A stretch of DNA of 45,135 nucleotides from Methylobacterium sp. BTF04 (GCF_010692745.1 NZ_JAAHTB010000036.1:1-45135); one strand, 5' to 3'. Counted from the first letter of the stretch, positions 20,035 to 28,500 are shown. Notes: a model not told the origin generated them from the letters alone. Numbers and translations: made by a program.

Positions 20035-20775
20035 ATGACCAAGTGCGCGGTCGACATCGCCGTCCGGGACGCCACCGAAGCGCTGATGCGCGACACCGGA
20101 TTGTCCGTGCGGGCGATCGCGGCGCAGACCGGCGCCCGTCTATCGACCATCCGGTGCTGGAACCGGCGCTACGGCTGGCGACCGGTCCGATTCGGCCATC
20201 GCCAGATCCCCGAACCCTCCGCATGGCCGGCGCCGCGACGGGCGGCGGTGGCGCGGCTGTATCGCCAGCCTTTGGTGGAGATCGGCGACCTCGCGGTGGC
20301 CATGGGCGCGCCGCGCCCCCGCGCCGTGGCCCTGTTCGAGACCATGGGCCTCACCGGGCGGCGGCCGGGCATGCTGCTCGACGACGGGGCTAAGGGGCTG
20401 TCGAGCCCCGGCCTGCGGGCGGCCCTGCGCGGCCACATCGCCCGGCAGATCGCCCGCTTCGACGCGGCTTTGTCGGACGATCCGCCGGCCACCCTCGACA
20501 CCGCCCGCATCCTCCGGGATCTCGGCGGCCTGAAGCGCCTCCTCGACGAAGCAGCCACGGACGGAGGGGACGATGGCGCGGATCGCTCGCAAGCCGGCCT
20601 CCAAAGCTTCGGCTTCCAAAGCTCCGGTACCGAAGAGTTCGGCCCCGAAGAATCCGATCTGTCCGCCCTGCGCGCGCAGATCGCGCAGCGTTATGCGGCA
20701 GGCCTCCCTGAGCGGGCGGATGCCGGCCTTCCTGGCGAGCCTGCCGCCGCACCTGATCCGGGCGCTGGCCCATGA
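20035..20775 (+). CDS. GTA small-terminase-like (g1-like) DNA-binding protein
   Basis: This 246-aa protein has an N-terminal helix-turn-helix (LSVRAIAAQTGARLSTIRCW, about residues 22-42), as in small terminase subunits and GTA g1 proteins, which bind DNA and hand it to the large terminase. The ATG at 20035 has a strong GGGAGG site. The last 67 codons overlap the large-terminase frame, and the two products differ there. The C terminus contains a plausible helix (SDLSALRAQIAQRYAAG) before a Pro/Ala tail. Position at the head of the cluster supports the role; sequence alone would call it only a helix-turn-helix protein. Confidence 0.7.
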   Translation: MTKCAVDIAVRDATEALMRDTGLSVRAIAAQTGARLSTIRCWNRRYGWRPVRFGHRQIPEPSAWPAPRRAAVARLYRQPLVEIGDLAVAMGAPRPRAVALFETMGLTGRRPGMLLDDGAKGLSSPGLRAALRGHIARQIARFDAALSDDPPATLDTARILRDLGGLKRLLDEAATDGGDDGADRSQAGLQSFGFQSSGTEEFGPEESDLSALRAQIAQRYAAGLPERADAGLPGEPAAAPDPGAGP

Positions 20776-21994
20776 CTGGCTGCATGCGGCGCGATCCGAC
20801 CAGTTGCCGCCCTGCCCGGGACAACCCTGGACCACCTGGGCGGTGGTGGGCGGGCGCGGCTCGGGCAAGACCCGCACCGGGGCCGAATGGGTGCGGGCGC
20901 TGGCCACCGGCGACCCGGCCTTCACGCAAGGTCCGGTGGGGCGCATCGCCCTGATCGGCGAGACCTTCGCGGATGTCCGCGACGTGATGATCGAAGGGCC
21001 GTCCGGCCTGCTCGCGCTGAATGGCCGGCGGCCGCATTGGTCGCCCTCGCGGCGGCGGCTCGACTGGGACAACGGCGCCGTCGCCCTCGCCTTCTCGGCG
21101 GAGGAGCCGGATTCCCTGCGCGGTCCGCAATTCGGCGCCGCCTGGTCCGACGAACTCGCCAAGTGGCGCTATGCCGAGAGCACCTGGGACATGATCCAGT
21201 TCGGCCTGCGGCTCGGCCAGACCCCGCGCGGCCTCGTCACCACGACGCCGCGGCCGATCCCGCTGCTGCGCCGCATCCTCGCCGATCCGACCACGGTGAT
21301 CAGCCGCTCCCGCACCGCCGACAATGCCCAAAACCTCGCCCCGTCGTTCCTCGACGCGGTGGTGGGGCGCTATGCCGGCACCCGGCTCGGACGCCAGGAG
21401 CTCGACGGCGAGCTGATCGAGGACCGCGCCGACGCGCTCTGGACCCGCGACCGCATCGAGGCGACCCGCGTCCGCGACGCCCCGGAGCTGCGCCGCATCG
21501 TCGTGGCGGTGGACCCGCCGGCCTCCTCCAAGGCCGGGGCCGATGCCTGCGGGATCGTGGCGGCTGGGATCGCGGCCTCCGGCGAGGCCTATGTGCTCGC
21601 CGACGCCACGCTGGCCCGGGCCAGCCCGCAGGCCTGGGCCTCGGCGGCGTTGGCGCTCTACCACCGGCTCTCCGCCGACGGCCTCGTGGTCGAGGTCAAC
21701 CAGGGCGGCGAGATGGCCACCGCCGTCCTCAACGAGGTCGACGCCGCGGTGCCGGTCACCCCGGTGCGGGCCACCCGCGGAAAATACCTGCGAGCCGAGC
21801 CGGTTTCGGTGCTGTACGCGCAGGGCCGCGTCCATCATGTCGGCGCCCTGCCGGCGCTCGAGGACGAGCTCTGCGATTTCGGCGCCGACGGCCTGTCCTC
21901 GGGCGCCTCGCCCGACCGCCTCGACGCCCTGGTCTGGGCGCTGACGCACCTGATGCTGCGGGTGCCGGCCGAGCCGCGGATCCGGCGGCTGTGA
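20573..21994 (+). CDS. GTA/phage terminase large subunit (g2)
   Basis: This 473-aa DNA-packaging motor has Walker A GGRGSGKT (93-100), an acidic Walker B region near GAAWSDELAKW, and a C-terminal RNase H-like nuclease beginning RIVVAVDPPASSKAGADACG. RPDQLPP-like ARSDQLPPCPGQPWTTW before the Walker box is typical of GTA terminases. ATG 20573 has GGAGGGG upstream, but it lies 203 bp inside the preceding gene and adds a Lys/Ser/Pro-rich leader. Met50 (20720) is an alternative start. It should package DNA by a headful mechanism with the portal. Confidence 0.93.
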   Translation: MARIARKPASKASASKAPVPKSSAPKNPICPPCARRSRSVMRQASLSGRMPAFLASLPPHLIRALAHDWLHAARSDQLPPCPGQPWTTWAVVGGRGSGKTRTGAEWVRALATGDPAFTQGPVGRIALIGETFADVRDVMIEGPSGLLALNGRRPHWSPSRRRLDWDNGAVALAFSAEEPDSLRGPQFGAAWSDELAKWRYAESTWDMIQFGLRLGQTPRGLVTTTPRPIPLLRRILADPTTVISRSRTADNAQNLAPSFLDAVVGRYAGTRLGRQELDGELIEDRADALWTRDRIEATRVRDAPELRRIVVAVDPPASSKAGADACGIVAAGIAASGEAYVLADATLARASPQAWASAALALYHRLSADGLVVEVNQGGEMATAVLNEVDAAVPVTPVRATRGKYLRAEPVSVLYAQGRVHHVGALPALEDELCDFGADGLSSGASPDRLDALVWALTHLMLRVPAEPRIRRL

Positions 21995-22084
21995 GCGGCC
22001 TTGTCTCCCCGCAGGCGCGGAGAGGGAAACCGGACGCGTCAAGCTCCCTCACCGACCCAGCAGGTCTTTCGACAAGGACGCCCC

Positions 22085-23242
22085 ATGGCAAACCTTCTCA
22101 GCCGGCTCGTCCGACGGGCCGCCGGCCCCGCCCCCGCGACCAAGGCCGCGCCCCTGGCGGTGACGTTCTACGGCGAGGGCCGGCCGGTCTGGACCGCGCG
22201 CGAGGGTGGGGCGCTCGCCCGTGAGGGGTTCCAGCGCAACGCGGTGGTGCACCGGGCGGTGCGGCTGGTGGCGGAGGCCGCCGCCAGCCTGCCCCTGGTG
22301 CTGGCCGATGCGGATGCGGATCATCCGCTGCTGCAGCTCCTCGCCCGGCCGAACCCGCGCGAGGGCGGCGCCCGGCTGCTCGAGTCGCTCTACGGCCACC
22401 TCATGGTGTCGGGGAACGCCTATCTCGAGGCGGTCGGCCTCGACGGGACGATCCGCGAGCTGCACGGGCTGCGCCCCGACCGGATGCGGGTGGTGCCGGG
22501 GCCGGATGGCTGGCCGATCGCCTACGCCTACACCGTGGGCGGGCGCACCCTGCGGTACGACCAGACCCAGGACGGCGTGGCGCCCATCCTCCACCTCACC
22601 CTGTTCCACCCGACGGACGACCATTACGGCCTGTCGCCGATGGAGGCGGCGGCCACCGCCCTCGACATCCACAACGCGGCCGGCGCCTGGAACAAGGCGC
22701 TCCTCGACAACGCCGCGCGCCCCTCCGGCGCCCTGGTCTTCGCCTCGTCGGCGGGCAGCACCTTGAGCGAGGCGCAGTTCAGCCGCCTGAAATCCGAGCT
22801 GGAGACGAACTACCAGGGAGCCGGCAATGCCGGGCGCCCGCTGCTGCTGGAGGGCGGCCTCGACTGGAAGCCGCTCGCGCTGTCCCCCAAGGACATGGAT
22901 TTCGTGGAGGCGAAAAGCGGGGCCGCCCGCGAGATCGCCCTGGCTTTCGGCGTGCCGCCGCTGCTGCTCGGCCTGCCCGGCGACAACACCCATGCCAATT
23001 ACGCCGAGGCCAATCGCGCCTTCTACCGCCAGACCGTGATCCCGCTGGTGCGCCGCACCGCCGATTGCCTGAGCCAGTGGCTCGAACCGGCCTTCGGCCC
23101 GACCCGGCTCGAACCCGACCTCGACGCCATCGAGGCGCTGGCGCCCGAGCGCGAATCGCTGTGGCGCCGGGTGCAGGGCGCGGATTTCCTGAGCGAGGCC
23201 GAAAAGCGCGAAGCGGTGGGCTACGGGCCGCGGCCGGCCTGA
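22085..23242 (+). CDS. GTA/phage portal protein, HK97 type (g3)
   Basis: This 385-aa protein is an HK97-like portal, forming the twelve-subunit ring at the head vertex. Marks are FQRNAVVHRAVRLVAEAAASLP near the N terminus, the GNAYLE core strand, HPTDDHYGLSPMEAAATAL, and the C-terminal VPPLLLGLPGDNTHANYAEANRAFYR. The ATG at 22085 has AAGGA upstream, 90 bases after the terminase stop. Its last 22 bases overlap the 3' end of the antisense vapC. Confidence 0.94.
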   Translation: MANLLSRLVRRAAGPAPATKAAPLAVTFYGEGRPVWTAREGGALAREGFQRNAVVHRAVRLVAEAAASLPLVLADADADHPLLQLLARPNPREGGARLLESLYGHLMVSGNAYLEAVGLDGTIRELHGLRPDRMRVVPGPDGWPIAYAYTVGGRTLRYDQTQDGVAPILHLTLFHPTDDHYGLSPMEAAATALDIHNAAGAWNKALLDNAARPSGALVFASSAGSTLSEAQFSRLKSELETNYQGAGNAGRPLLLEGGLDWKPLALSPKDMDFVEAKSGAAREIALAFGVPPLLLGLPGDNTHANYAEANRAFYRQTVIPLVRRTADCLSQWLEPAFGPTRLEPDLDAIEALAPERESLWRRVQGADFLSEAEKREAVGYGPRPA

Positions 23243-23634
23243 GCGATATCGGTCTTCGAAAAATCGTCGCCCTTGAACAGCAGCCCCGCCCCGTGCGCCC
23301 TGGCGCAGGCATAGGCGTGGCAATCCCCCATGTTCAGCGACGCCGGATGCCGGCCCTTGCCGAAGCGGCCATAGGCCTCCACCGCCAGGGCGAACTCGGC
23401 CTCCCCGATGGAGACGAGGCGGAGGTCGCCGGCCTCGCAGAACAGCTCGACCTGGGCACGGGCCGCCGCCACCGTGAGCGCGTGGCTGCGCACCAGCCCG
23501 GCGACGGTCTCCCACAGGGAGAGGGCCGAGCAGAGCCGATCGGGATCGGATTCGAGGATGTCGCTCAAGGCATCCGCGTCGGCCTCGCCGGCGATGATCG
23601 CGATCAGGGCCGAGGCATCGACGAACAGGGTCAT
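23221..23634 (-). CDS. vapC: type II toxin VapC, PIN-domain ribonuclease
   Basis: This 137-aa PIN-domain toxin begins MTLFVDASALIAII with the first acidic residue. It has the conserved Glu in LSLWETVAGL and ends in LNMGDCHAYACAR and LLFKGDDFSKTD, supplying the remaining acidic Mg2+ ligands. VapC toxins cleave RNA such as initiator tRNA. The start overlaps the vapB stop by four bases. It lies antisense within the GTA cluster, and its 3' end overlaps the portal gene by 22 bp. All catalytic acids are visible, so it should be functional. Confidence 0.92.
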   Translation of the reverse strand: MTLFVDASALIAIIAGEADADALSDILESDPDRLCSALSLWETVAGLVRSHALTVAAARAQVELFCEAGDLRLVSIGEAEFALAVEAYGRFGKGRHPASLNMGDCHAYACARAHGAGLLFKGDDFSKTDIAQAGRGP

Positions 23635-23879
23635 GCGTCGCTCAAGTCGTCGAAGAACGCCTTGTCGGCCGCTGCGCCCGTGGCCGCCGGCAGCGGATGG
23701 CGGGCGCGCAATTGGGCAAAGCGCGTGCGCAGCGCAAGCGGTTCGGGAGCGGCCGGCGCCAGCCGCGCCAATTCCGCCGCCACCGCCCGGCGCACCGCCT
23801 CGGATTTGGTCACGCCGGCGGCGCGGGCGAGTTGCGCCACGAGCGCGGCCGTCGCGTCGTCCTTGATGTAGAGCGGCAT
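23631..23879 (-). CDS. vapB: antitoxin VapB (Rv0623/PSK-type)
   Basis: This 82-aa antitoxin starts MPLYIKDDATAALVAQLARA and AGVTKSEAVRRAVAAEL, the ribbon-helix-helix DNA-binding region of the Rv0623-like VapB group. A C-terminal tail (LPAATGAAADKAFFDDLSDA) should wrap the VapC active site. It precedes vapC and overlaps it by four bases. A perfect 11-bp inverted repeat 13 bases upstream of its start is the probable autoregulatory operator. Confidence 0.9.
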   Translation of the reverse strand: MPLYIKDDATAALVAQLARAAGVTKSEAVRRAVAAELARLAPAAPEPLALRTRFAQLRARHPLPAATGAAADKAFFDDLSDA

Positions 23880-23891
23880 GCCGACCTCGAT

Positions 23892-23919
23892 GGATATCCT
23901 CGCTGAAACGAGGATATCC
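23892..23919. promoter_or_regulatory. probable VapB operator, 11-bp perfect inverted repeat
   Basis: GGATATCCTCG (23892-23902) and CGAGGATATCC (23909-23919) are exact reverse complements with a six-base spacer. Each arm also contains the palindrome GGATATCC. The repeat lies between vapB (minus) and the prohead protease gene (plus), so protein bound here could affect both directions. Toxin-antitoxin operons are commonly controlled by such repeats. Confidence 0.75.
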
Positions 23920-23963
23920 CGAGCCGGACGCCGTGTCATCCACACCGGTTTCCGGGGGGTTCG

Positions 23964-24494
23964 ATGGACGGCCATTTCACCGGCTATGCCAGCCTGTTCG
24001 GCGTGCCCGATCTCGGGCGCGACGTGGTGGCGGCGGGCGCCTTCGCGGCGAGTCTCGCCCAGCGCGGCGCGGAGGGCGTGCGCATGCTGTGGCAGCACGA
24101 TCCGGCCGAGCCCGTCGGGCGCTGGCTGTCCCTCACCGAGGATGCGCGCGGATTGCGCGTCGCGGGCCAGCTGAACCTCGCCGTGCAGCGCGCCCGCGAA
24201 CTCGATGCGCTGATGCGCGAGGGCGCCCTCGACGGGCTCTCCATCGGCTTTCGCACCCTGCGCTCGGCGCCCGAGCGCGGCGGCCTGCGCCGGCTCCACA
24301 GCGTCGATCTCTGGGAGATCTCCCTCGTCACCTTCCCGCTGCAATCCGGCGCGCGGATCGCGACCAAATCCGCGCCGCTCGCGGCCGAACTGCGCGCCTT
24401 CGCCCGGCGTGTGGCGCCCTCCCGGCGCCCGCCGGTCTCCGCTTCCACCCGGCCCGTCGCCGCCCCCTCCCCCCGCACGTCGAGGTTCGCATGA
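23964..24494 (+). CDS. GTA/phage prohead protease, HK97 family (g4)
   Basis: This 176-aa protease matures the capsid. The HK97 protease core starts FTGYASLFGVPDLGRDVVAAGAF. His45 lies in MLWQHDPAEPVG, and Ser93 lies in GALDGLSIGFRT. LWEISLVTFPLQ follows, and then a Pro/Arg/Ser-rich tail. The ATG at 23964 has GGGGGG upstream. Its stop overlaps the capsid gene start (ATGA). It lies downstream of the antisense vapBC, 45 bases from the vapB operator. Confidence 0.92.
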   Translation: MDGHFTGYASLFGVPDLGRDVVAAGAFAASLAQRGAEGVRMLWQHDPAEPVGRWLSLTEDARGLRVAGQLNLAVQRARELDALMREGALDGLSIGFRTLRSAPERGGLRRLHSVDLWEISLVTFPLQSGARIATKSAPLAAELRAFARRVAPSRRPPVSASTRPVAAPSPRTSRFA

Positions 24495-25768
24495 CCGTCC
24501 ACGCCCCGTTCGAGACCAAAAACGCTCTTTCCCTGGAAGACAAGGCCGCCGGCCATGGCCCGGCCGACCCCGCCGTGAACGCGGCGATGGGTGAATTGTC
24601 CCGCGCCTTCGAGGCGTTCAAGGAGACCAACGACCTCCGCCTTGCCGAGATCACCGGGCGGCGCGACGTCCTCACCGAGGAGAAGCTCGCCCGCATCGAC
24701 GCGGCGCTCGACTCCGCCCGCACCCGCCTCGACCGCATCACCCTCGACGGGCGGCGCCCGCCGCTCGGTGCCGCCGGCGCGGTGGTCCACGATGCGGCGG
24801 CCACCGAGCACAAATCGGCCTTCGACCTCTACGTCCGGGCCGGCGAGAGCGCCGGGCTGAAGCGCCTGGAGGAAAAGGCGCTCTCGGCCGGGTCCGGCCC
24901 CGATGGCGGCTACCTCGTGCCGGCGATCGTGGAGCGTGACGTGCTCACCCGCCTCGCCCGTCTCTCACCGATCCGGGCGCTCGCCACCGTACGCACCATC
25001 TCGGGCGGCCAGTACAAGCGCGCGGTTTCGGTGAGCGACGCGGTCTCGGGCTGGGTCGCCGAGGCTGCGCCGCGGCCGCAGACCGACGCGCCGACCCTGT
25101 CGGAACTGAGCTTCCCCGCCATGGAACTCTACGCCATGCCGGCGGCGACCCAGACGCTGCTCGACGACGCCATCGTCGACATCGACGCCTGGCTCGCCGA
25201 CGAGGTCGAGACCGCCTTCGCCGAGCAGGAGGGCACCGCCTTCGTCACCGGCAACGGCGTCAGCCGCCCGCGCGGGTTCCTCAGCTACGACACCGTGGCC
25301 AACGCCGCCTGGGTGCCGGGCAAGCTCGGAACCGTGGCAACGGGCGCGGCCGGGGCGTTTCCGGCCGCAAACCCGGCGGACGTGCTCTACGACCTCGTCT
25401 ACGCCCTGCGTGCCGGCTACCGCCAGAACGCCAGCTTCGTGATGAACCGCCGGGTGCAGAGCACGATCCGCAAGATGAAAGACGCCGAGGGCAACTACCT
25501 GTGGCAACCGCCGCAGGCCGCCGACCGCGCCGCGAGCCTGCTCGGCTTCTCCGTGGCGGAGACCGAGGCGATGCCGGATGCCGCCGCCGGCAGCCTCTCG
25601 ATCGCCTTCGGCGATTTCCGCCGCGGCTACCTCGTGGTGGACCGCGCCGGCCTGCGGGTGCTGCGCGACCCCTACTCGGCCAAGCCCTATGTGCTGTTCT
25701 ACACCACCAAGCGCGTGGGCGGCGGCGTGCAGGACTTCGACGCGATCAAGCTGCTGAAGTTCGCCTGA
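24491..25768 (+). CDS. GTA/phage major capsid protein, HK97 fold (g5)
   Basis: This 425-aa protein has an N-terminal helical scaffold-like delta domain (about 1-100) that the protease should remove. The HK97 fold follows: GPDGGYLVPAIVERDVL at the junction, SGWVAEAAPRPQTDAP in the E-loop area, AFVTGNGVSRPRGFLSY, and the C-terminal DFRRGYLVVDRAGLRVLRDPYS. It shares a four-base overlap with the protease gene. A terminator-like hairpin lies eight bases after its stop. Confidence 0.95.
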   Translation: MTVHAPFETKNALSLEDKAAGHGPADPAVNAAMGELSRAFEAFKETNDLRLAEITGRRDVLTEEKLARIDAALDSARTRLDRITLDGRRPPLGAAGAVVHDAAATEHKSAFDLYVRAGESAGLKRLEEKALSAGSGPDGGYLVPAIVERDVLTRLARLSPIRALATVRTISGGQYKRAVSVSDAVSGWVAEAAPRPQTDAPTLSELSFPAMELYAMPAATQTLLDDAIVDIDAWLADEVETAFAEQEGTAFVTGNGVSRPRGFLSYDTVANAAWVPGKLGTVATGAAGAFPAANPADVLYDLVYALRAGYRQNASFVMNRRVQSTIRKMKDAEGNYLWQPPQAADRAASLLGFSVAETEAMPDAAAGSLSIAFGDFRRGYLVVDRAGLRVLRDPYSAKPYVLFYTTKRVGGGVQDFDAIKLLKFA

Positions 25769-25775
25769 GCGAAAG

Positions 25776-25807
25776 CCCGCCTCCGGTGAGACCAAGTCGG
25801 AGGCGGG
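25776..25807 (+). terminator. terminator-like hairpin after the capsid gene
   Basis: CCCGCCTCCG (25776-25785) pairs perfectly with CGGAGGCGGG (25798-25807) across a 12-base loop, a 10-bp GC-rich stem. Only a weak T run follows (ACAACTTT), so it may attenuate rather than stop transcription. It lies between the capsid gene and the inserted deaminase. Confidence 0.5.
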
Positions 25808-25998
25808 ACAACTTTAACGCAGACAATCCCAATGGCCGATTCGATGAATGGGTTGGATTGCTCACGAATAGGCGGCCGTTTCTTATCTGTTCAGGTGATA
25901 CGCGGCCATCGCCGGGATCATCCGGTCATCGCGCCCGGAGCGACACGCGTCGTCTCCGGTTCTGCGCGGCCTCCTGTTCATCGAAGGATCGATACGGC

Positions 25999-26718
25999 AT
26001 GACATCCTGCAGCTGCGAGGCCGGTCACGACGCGGGGTGTTCGGCCCTCGACACGCCGAACCGGCGCCTGTTCCTCGCGAGCGCGGTCGCTGCGGGCGTC
26101 GCCACCACGGCCGGTCTGTCGACGAGTCCGGCCGCGGCCGTGGTCGCCGCGCCGGACAAACGCAAATTCATGGAAGAGGCGACGCGCCTCGCCATCGAAT
26201 CCGTCGAGAAGGGCTGGGGTGGCCCGTTCGGCGCCGTGATCGTCAAGGATGGCGAGATCATCGGACGCGGCCAGAACCGCGTGCTGCTCACCGGGATCCC
26301 GGTGTTCCACGCGGAAGTCACGGCGATCATGGATGCCTCGGCGCGCCTCAACCCGAAGGCCCTGCTCGGCAGCGAATACGGCGCGGGCACGATCCTCGAG
26401 ATGATCGCCCGCGAGCCCGGCTCGCCCGACCCCGTTCCCGAGCGCGCCCGCATGCTGAAGGGCTGCGAGATCTACATCAACGGCGCGCCCTGCCCGATGT
26501 GCATGAGCGCGATCTACTGGTCACGCATCGACCACGTCTATTTTGCCGCAAGCCTCAAGGACACCAGCGCCATCGGCTTCGACGACGCCTTCCAGTACGA
26601 GGATTTCGCCAAGCCCTGGGGCGAGCGGCGCATCGCCGTCACCGAGAATTTCGAGCGGGAGGTTGGGCTCAAGGCCTACAAGGCCTGGACCGACAAGCAG
26701 GATCGGCACCCCTACTGA
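25999..26718 (+). CDS. Tat-exported nucleoside/guanine deaminase-like protein
   Basis: This 239-aa protein has a Cys-rich leader (TSCSCEAGHDAGC), then a twin-arginine signal NRRLFLASAVAAGVATTAG (Arg22-Arg23). A zinc deaminase domain follows with HAE (His104, Glu106) and PCPMC (Cys165, Cys168). The ending IYWSRIDHVYFAAS resembles guanine deaminases. About 30 residues (KALLGSEYGAG to PERARMLKG) are inserted between the zinc motifs compared with the usual family. Most relatives are cytosolic, so export to the periplasm is unusual. The gene lies between capsid and g6 and is not a known GTA component. Confidence 0.85.
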   Translation: MTSCSCEAGHDAGCSALDTPNRRLFLASAVAAGVATTAGLSTSPAAAVVAAPDKRKFMEEATRLAIESVEKGWGGPFGAVIVKDGEIIGRGQNRVLLTGIPVFHAEVTAIMDASARLNPKALLGSEYGAGTILEMIAREPGSPDPVPERARMLKGCEIYINGAPCPMCMSAIYWSRIDHVYFAASLKDTSAIGFDDAFQYEDFAKPWGERRIAVTENFEREVGLKAYKAWTDKQDRHPY

Positions 26719-26746
26719 GGGGCACCGGCTTGCGCGTCCTTTAGCG

Positions 26747-27607
26747 TCAGCGAGACCGGCCCGGCCGGGCCATCCAGTCGGAGCGGTTGCCGCGCAGGCC
26801 GGCCATGGCCTCGCCCACCGAGAGCTGCGCCATTTCGGCGGCCCGCGACGTGATCCAGCCGGCATGCTCGCCGGTGGGCGTGACGGCGGTGAAGCCGCCG
26901 CAGGCGGTGCGGGCGCGCTTGTCCTGGCGCATGGCGCCGCTCGACCAGCTCACCACGCCGACGATCCGGTAGTTGCCGGGGCCGCCGCTCAGGATCGGAC
27001 CGCCGGAATCGCCCAGGCAGGCACCGGCGCCCGCCGTCTCGGCCATGCGCCGCCGATCGGTGACCACCGTGACGGTGTTGGCCACCTGAAGCGAGCCGAT
27101 CGACACCAGATGGGCCTGGCGGAGGGTGCGGGCGGTGTTGCGGCGGTTCTCCGCCACCACGCCGAAGCCGGCGATGTCCACCGGATCGCCGGTGTTGATG
27201 GTGCCCCCGCGCGGATCGAGGGGCTGGAAGTCGGCCCCCAGCGGCTCGGCGAGCTTGAGCAGGGCGAGATCGGTGCCGGGCTGGTCCTCCGGCGTGGTGC
27301 CGGGCACGAAGTCGGGATGCATCGCGGCCGCCACGGCCAGGATGCGACGCTGACGGAAATTCCGGTCGACGGCGACGACGCTGTAGCCGGCCTGGTGCAT
27401 CACGCAATGCGCGGCGGTGAGCACGAGGTCGCGGGCGATCAAGGTGCCGGAGCAGATTTCGCCCTGGGTGCTCTCGATGCGCACCACCGAGGCGCGCAGG
27501 CCGTCGGGGTCGCGCGAGACCTCGCCGTTGATCACGGCGAAGGCCGGGGCGGGCAGACACCCGATCACGGCCGCGAGGGCGGCCTTGCGGAGCGCGGTCG
27601 GCAACAT
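26747..27607 (-). CDS. exported trypsin-like serine protease (1)
   Basis: This 286-aa S1 protease has a signal peptide (to about Ala24, then VINGEVS resembling the IVGG mature start). The full triad is His67 (LTAAHC), Asp113 (TDLALLKL) and Ser201 (CLGDSGGP). The ATG at 27607 has GGGAGAG upstream. The C-terminal 30 residues (AQLSVGEAMAGLRGNRSDW) extend beyond the barrel. It is antisense to the GTA genes and paired with a second protease of the same type. It should act in the periplasm or outside the cell. Confidence 0.88.
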   Translation of the reverse strand: MLPTALRKAALAAVIGCLPAPAFAVINGEVSRDPDGLRASVVRIESTQGEICSGTLIARDLVLTAAHCVMHQAGYSVVAVDRNFRQRRILAVAAAMHPDFVPGTTPEDQPGTDLALLKLAEPLGADFQPLDPRGGTINTGDPVDIAGFGVVAENRRNTARTLRQAHLVSIGSLQVANTVTVVTDRRRMAETAGAGACLGDSGGPILSGGPGNYRIVGVVSWSSGAMRQDKRARTACGGFTAVTPTGEHAGWITSRAAEMAQLSVGEAMAGLRGNRSDWMARPGRSR

Positions 27608-27720
27608 CGTGTCTCTCCCGCGCCCAGCCCTGCGCCGGACGAAACCATGACGAAGCGTATCCGAAGGCAATCGCCCGGCCAAGCTCTGGTTCCCTGGTCC
27701 GGGAGGCAACCCGCTCATCC

Positions 27721-28458
27721 TCACGGGGCGGCCCAGCGCGCCGCATCGCCCCAGCCGCCCAGCGTCCGGTCGATCCAGGCGCGCTGCGGACCGAGGAGGA
27801 CGCCCTGGGTGAGGCTGCCGCAAGCCCCGCCGCCGACCCAGGCCGAGACCGCGACCACATCCGCGCCGATGGCGATCGGACCGCCGGAATCGCCCTGGCA
27901 GGCGCCCGCCGGCCCCGCCGTGGGCTTGAGCCAGACCAGGATCCGGCTCGGGCCATAGGGTTCGACCACCGCGAGATCGACGCTGCGGAACGTGCCGGTG
28001 GTGCGGGCGACGCCCGGTGCCGAGACGCCGTAGCCCGCAACGCTCACCGTCTCGCCGGCCCGCGGCATCGCGGCGCTCAGGGTCGCGGGCCCGAAACGGG
28101 CGGGCAGCGGGGTCGCGGTGCGCAGCAGCGCGAGATCGACCGAGCGACGCCGGCCCGCCACCGCGCCGGAATCGTAGCCCGGATGAAGCGCGCGGGCGGC
28201 GAGTTCGACGAGGATGGGCGCGCCGGCCGCGTCCTTGAAATGGACCCGGTGCTCGGCGCGGGCGGCCACGCAATGGCCGGCGGTGAGCACCGTATCCGGT
28301 CCCAGGACCACGCCGGTGCAGACGCCGCCGTTGGAGGACAGAACCATCACGGCCGAGCCGGCGGCCTCGGGCGCTTCGCGGCCCCCTACCACCGCGCCGG
28401 CCGGAGCGGATGCCAGCATCAGCCAGAGCAGGGCGGCCGATCGAGAACGTACGGCCAT
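27721..28458 (-). CDS. exported trypsin-like serine protease (2)
   Basis: This 245-aa protein has a signal peptide (LLWLMLASAPAGA) followed by VVGGREA, then His62 (LTAGHC), Asp108 (SVDLALLRT) and Ser191 (CQGDSGGP). The ATG at 28458 follows a GGTGG ribosome site. It stands upstream of protease 1 on the same strand with a 113-bp gap, so the two may form an operon. They differ enough that this is not a recent duplication. The gene lies head to head with g6, 42 bp apart. Confidence 0.87.
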   Translation of the reverse strand: MAVRSRSAALLWLMLASAPAGAVVGGREAPEAAGSAVMVLSSNGGVCTGVVLGPDTVLTAGHCVAARAEHRVHFKDAAGAPILVELAARALHPGYDSGAVAGRRRSVDLALLRTATPLPARFGPATLSAAMPRAGETVSVAGYGVSAPGVARTTGTFRSVDLAVVEPYGPSRILVWLKPTAGPAGACQGDSGGPIAIGADVVAVSAWVGGGACGSLTQGVLLGPQRAWIDRTLGGWGDAARWAAP

Positions 28459-28500
28459 CGCCCACCACCCTTTTTCGCGTCGCACCCGACGGAGACGACC

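Noticed and set aside
27721..28458. Recent tandem duplication of the two trypsin-like genes
   Set aside because: Beyond the catalytic motifs the sequences and lengths differ, so they diverged long ago or arrived separately.
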